From contig JBFWUM010000008.1 in NCBI GenBank assembly GCA_050247255.1, positions 33,485-97,484 of the forward strand: a stretch of 64,000 nucleotides of DNA, read 5' to 3'. A model generated the notes under the pieces. That model had not been told where the DNA came from. It was given only the letters and a program-made list of their open reading frames with translations, and made no database searches. The translations under genes and the position numbers were made by a program. This stretch comes from JBFWUM01 sp050247255 (GTDB taxonomy: Bacteria; Acidobacteriota; Vicinamibacteria; Vicinamibacterales; UBA2999). Of the stretch, positions 61,901 to 64,000 are shown piece by piece (position 1 is the stretch's first letter; each line of letters opens with the position of its first letter).

Positions 61901-64000
61901 GGATGCCGACATCCACCCACCGGTCGTGACTGCGAGCGTCAGCCCGGCGCCAGTTGCCGCCGCCTGGCACGCCGGCGATGTGGTCGTGACCTTCCACTGT
62001 GCCGACGAAGAGTCTGCGGTCACGTACTGCACACCGCCGCGGACCGTGCGTGGCGAAGGTGCGGGCATCGAGGTGATGGGCATTGGCCGCGACGCCATCG
62101 GTAACGTCGGCTTCACCCGGGTACAAGTCAACATCGATCGCACCGCGCCGGTACTCTCGATCTTCGATCCGTTCGACGAGGACGTCGTGGCCGCTGGCAC
62201 GGCGGCGGTCGACGTGCGTGGCGGCGTCTGGGACATGTCCGGTATTGCGACAATGACGTGCAACGGGGCGGCGGCGATCGTGGAGGCGCGTACGTTCACC
62301 TGCACCGTGCCACTGGCGAACGGCCCGAACACGGTGCGCATCGAGGCCGTGGATCTGGCCGGACACTCGGCGGCGCAGGAGAAAGCGATGTACGTCGGTG
62401 AGGGACCGCCGCCAACGGGCATCCGGTTCACCCCCGCGCGTCTGACGCTGCTGCCGGGGGAGCGCCGCGAGCTCGCGCTGCGGGACGACCGCGGCCGCGA
62501 CATCGCCGCGGCGGAGTGGCAGACGACGATGGCGGGAATCGTGTCGGTGACGACGGGGGGCGGCCGCCTGCGCATCGAGGCGACGGGCGCGGGACGGACA
62601 GAGGTGATGGCTTTGACCGGCGGGCTCTCCGCGCGGGCCCAGATCGAGGTGCTCGAAGCCGGCGCCTTGCCGGCGGCGGGCAGTCTCCTGTGGGGACTGG
62701 ACGCAGGGTCGCCGGAAACCCCGCCGCGCGCGACGGTCATACCGGCGACGCCGGGACTCGACGACGACCCCGGTGGGACGCCGGCGGTGTTCTACGTGGA
62801 CGAGGCCGCATCGTGGTTCGGCGATCGCCTGCTGAAGCCGACCGGGCGGCCGGTCATCGTCCGGGCGGCGACTGCGACCGGCATCGAGCTCTGGGCGCGC
62901 CAGTTCAATGACGAAACGACGATCAAGCACGTGACCGCCGACGAGCATGGCGGCCTGGTGATTGTCTGGAACCAGTGGTTCGATTCGACCAGCGGTGTGT
63001 TCCACACGGATCGCGCGCAGCGACTCGACGGGCGCACCGGCCGCGTCACGTGGGAGTACCGGCCGTACCCGGCGGCGTTCCTCAGCGAAGCGGCCGTGCA
63101 CCCCGATGGGCGGGTGTTCATGGTCGAGCAGCGCATCTTCGGGGTGTCGGAGCTGGTCGGCATGACCCCCGCCGGTGATGACCTGCACTGGCCGCTGCCG
63201 AGCGGACAATTCTCGCGGGTGGACAACGGCACCGGCGCGTTGACCGGCGGCGGCTCGCGGCCGGCGCGCGCCACGCCGCCGTTGATCACCGATGACGGCA
63301 CCGTCGTCGTGGTCGCGCAGCGCCAGTTCGCCCGCGAGGTCGTGAACAGCCAGTTCCATCCCGACGAGCCGACCGGGCTGTTCGTCATCGTGCAGGCGCA
63401 CCTCAGCGCGTCCTGGTCGCAGGCGCTGGTGCTGCGGCTGGGTCAGGGAGGCCTGGTCGAGCACGAACTGGATGGCGATTGGAACGAGTTCCGGCCGGAC
63501 GAGTACTACCTGCTCCCCGATGGGCAGGGTGGCCTTCTGCTCGGTCACCGGAAGGGACCGCACATCCTGCGATTCGACGCCGGCGATGAGCTGGCTGCCG
63601 CGAACATGCTTCTGCAGGAAGGCGACGGATACACCTACGGCACCGAGTACGTGCTGGGCGACGGCGCCGGCTACGTGCTGCTGCACGGCGCGTCGAACAA
63701 CGGGCTCGAACACTGGTCGTCAGCCGTGGCGTTCGATCCGGGAACGCTCGACCGGCTGGCGGTGCTGCCGCTGGCGTCGCGGCTGCCCACGCCGTCGCAC
63801 CTGCGGCTGCAGTTCGCGATCGCCGGCGGCGGCGTGTATCTCTCGGGCGCCGATGGGGCGGCGCACCTGACGCCGCTCGGCGGCGAGGCGTGGGCCGGCT
63901 GGAGCGACGGCCCGGCGCTGCTGATGGGCGCAGCCCCGCCGGTGGCGGAAACCGAGTGGGCGTCGCCCGCCGGCACGACGCAGCGAACCAACGTGGCGTT
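58965..64000 (+). CDS. Giant secreted RCC1/chitobiase-repeat/beta-propeller protein, 3' end beyond window
   Basis: The frame starts at ATG 58965 and is open to the window end (at least 1678 residues). After a signal peptide (about 1-23) come a LamG-like sandwich (to about 150), a Big/SbsA-like Ig domain (about 170-260) and RCC1-type propeller repeats (about 262-512; SHTLALTADGRVFGWGQNTF and similar). Next are five CHB_HEX_C-like repeats (about 582-980), each with a YT(L/V)DG(T/S)-xP core, then an Ig-like and a BIG2 domain (about 1152-1228), and finally a PQQ-like propeller from about 1240. No catalytic domain is seen. It is likely a surface or adhesion protein, or a binding scaffold for polysaccharide. 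Upstream 58778-58964 holds no other gene. Confidence 0.82.
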   Translation, partial: MPRLLVAVMATLVVIGGVSPSAADVEATVRVVVKEVRRPHAFTIAGWVRAGSPAGSVLAAVVNLDRRDGLSLRGDRRVQFRLDAGRHRVVLVSPSPLVAGDQTHVAVVATSSSLALFVGGHEVAREPFEGARRPVAFRIMKRVYEKGRVYRRALSAEAIRDLAGPGAPPPPDVSSITPSSDAVRVPVSVQPSITFREPIDPSLVTPEAIALATADGTVVPAALSLDDARLTVRIVPALPLRPTRWHTVSAFGVTARFMTATEPQRVAAGESHSVALDTQGRVWTWGTNTHGQLGREGSPASPGVVPGLPPVTAVAAGASHTLALTADGRVFGWGQNTFGQVGTGDPAPAVTAPTEIPTLPEVTTIVGGPFGSAALDVAGHAWVWGIVQGFGGTLQQRSPMAVTGVDDVVAIASGAGHALVLRSDGTVWAWGGNGRGEVGDGTRTATTAPVQVAGLAHAAGVAAGSFSSFALMEDGSVQAWGLPSGAGTSQLLPAPLAGLSDVRALAADTNSYVAVTIDGGLLMGGAAPPVAIPEPAGAWQVSSKFERQLALTRQDELWTWTGTAAAVRVSAADMAWLSPRPILSHASGAYTTALQVKVTSPVTDAVTRYSTDGSDPGELHPQVANGGTVAIAANATLKVRAWEGGRLPSDVVEASYTFQPSTPAFSPAGGTYSSPRLVTISSSAGATIHYTVDGTQPDATSPVYTTPLHVATSRTIAAIALRPGWAASETAIHTYQLQLGVLPAPVISPASGTYESPVTVSISSMTGSTAFYTLDGSTPSPESAVYQGPFVVAARTTVRTRAIKADYEDSPTAEATYLFAAVTPVITPAEGMYSEAVMVQLSTATEGATIRYTLDGSQPGSSSPEYQEPIVLDAPATVRARAFHPTLEPSGTAATVFAFQAGATEAEPHGGIVAPGTQVVLAAVAGASVHFTLDGTTPTEASPVYVAPIGLPGGTVTLIARAFRTGWQPGPVLTAQFTVDADIHPPVVTASVSPAPVAAAWHAGDVVVTFHCADEESAVTYCTPPRTVRGEGAGIEVMGIGRDAIGNVGFTRVQVNIDRTAPVLSIFDPFDEDVVAAGTAAVDVRGGVWDMSGIATMTCNGAAAIVEARTFTCTVPLANGPNTVRIEAVDLAGHSAAQEKAMYVGEGPPPTGIRFTPARLTLLPGERRELALRDDRGRDIAAAEWQTTMAGIVSVTTGGGRLRIEATGAGRTEVMALTGGLSARAQIEVLEAGALPAAGSLLWGLDAGSPETPPRATVIPATPGLDDDPGGTPAVFYVDEAASWFGDRLLKPTGRPVIVRAATATGIELWARQFNDETTIKHVTADEHGGLVIVWNQWFDSTSGVFHTDRAQRLDGRTGRVTWEYRPYPAAFLSEAAVHPDGRVFMVEQRIFGVSELVGMTPAGDDLHWPLPSGQFSRVDNGTGALTGGGSRPARATPPLITDDGTVVVVAQRQFAREVVNSQFHPDEPTGLFVIVQAHLSASWSQALVLRLGQGGLVEHELDGDWNEFRPDEYYLLPDGQGGLLLGHRKGPHILRFDAGDELAAANMLLQEGDGYTYGTEYVLGDGAGYVLLHGASNNGLEHWSSAVAFDPGTLDRLAVLPLASRLPTPSHLRLQFAIAGGGVYLSGADGAAHLTPLGGEAWAGWSDGPALLMGAAPPVAETEWASPAGTTQRTNVA

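Noticed and set aside
61146..63713. 855-codon minus-strand frame across the giant secreted protein
   Set aside because: Low-complexity His/Arg-rich translation; the plus-strand frame gives clear RCC1 and CHB repeats.

Overview
The window is a 64 kb piece of a very GC-rich bacterial chromosome (roughly two thirds G+C by eye, strong G/C bias at third codon positions). The gene content suggests a member of the Acidobacteriota, most likely of the Vicinamibacteria type. This is inferred from protein style: DUF4389, DUF6644-like and DUF4136 proteins, tandem universal stress proteins, proline-rich TonB, hydroquinone-dioxygenase-type cupins and NtrB/NtrC-like signalling. No rRNA or tRNA gene was seen to settle it.

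Layout. 0-8.5 kb: uvrC (carrying an in-frame palindromic insertion), a monoheme cytochrome, a lipoprotein/M23 peptidase/CoA-transferase operon and small membrane proteins. 8.5-11 kb: a minus-strand operon of TonB, both subunits of a hydroquinone 1,2-dioxygenase and a Cys-containing small protein. 11-17.7 kb: an ECF-like sigma factor facing a TolC/adaptor/RND efflux operon. 17.7-20.6 kb: a pentaheme cytochrome and a cytochrome c/beta-barrel fusion. 20.7-34 kb: DUF302, a VIT1/CCC1-like transporter, universal stress proteins (USPs), a Ca-type P-ATPase, sensor kinases with stand-alone receivers and an HPF-like protein. 34-45 kb: L,D-transpeptidase, LOG, MlaF-like ATPase, HlyD adaptor, KatG, OsmC, three more USPs and a BON protein. 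45-52 kb: a PAS kinase, a receiver, an NtrC-type sigma-54 activator and a YceI/outer-membrane/SRPBCC/USP operon. 52-58.8 kb: housekeeping genes (M50 protease, trpS, scpA, scpB, rluB) interrupted by an ECF sigma/anti-sigma-like pair between two inverted 253-bp MITE-like elements. 59-64 kb: the start of a giant secreted repeat protein cut by the window edge.

The main finding is regulatory. Many intergenic regions carry a sigma-54 type -24/-12 promoter (GG-N10-GC, often TGGCACG-N4-TTGC). About 75-120 bp upstream of many of these lies a pair of degenerate dyads, roughly CGCGAA-N4-TTCSCG, spaced about 20 bp apart, as expected of enhancer sites for an NtrC-type activator. The promoters head operons for USPs, HPF-like protein, DUF2383, L,D-transpeptidase, LOG, OsmC, BON, YceI, TonB/hydroquinone dioxygenase and envelope proteins. 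The window also encodes an NtrC-family activator (47118-48470) next to a kinase and a receiver that share a back-to-back pair of such promoters. I infer a sigma-54-controlled dormancy/general-stress regulon. Which activator binds the dyads, and the signal, are not shown by the sequence.

The only gene-free stretch longer than 300 bases (55334-55654) is mostly one of the MITE-like copies.
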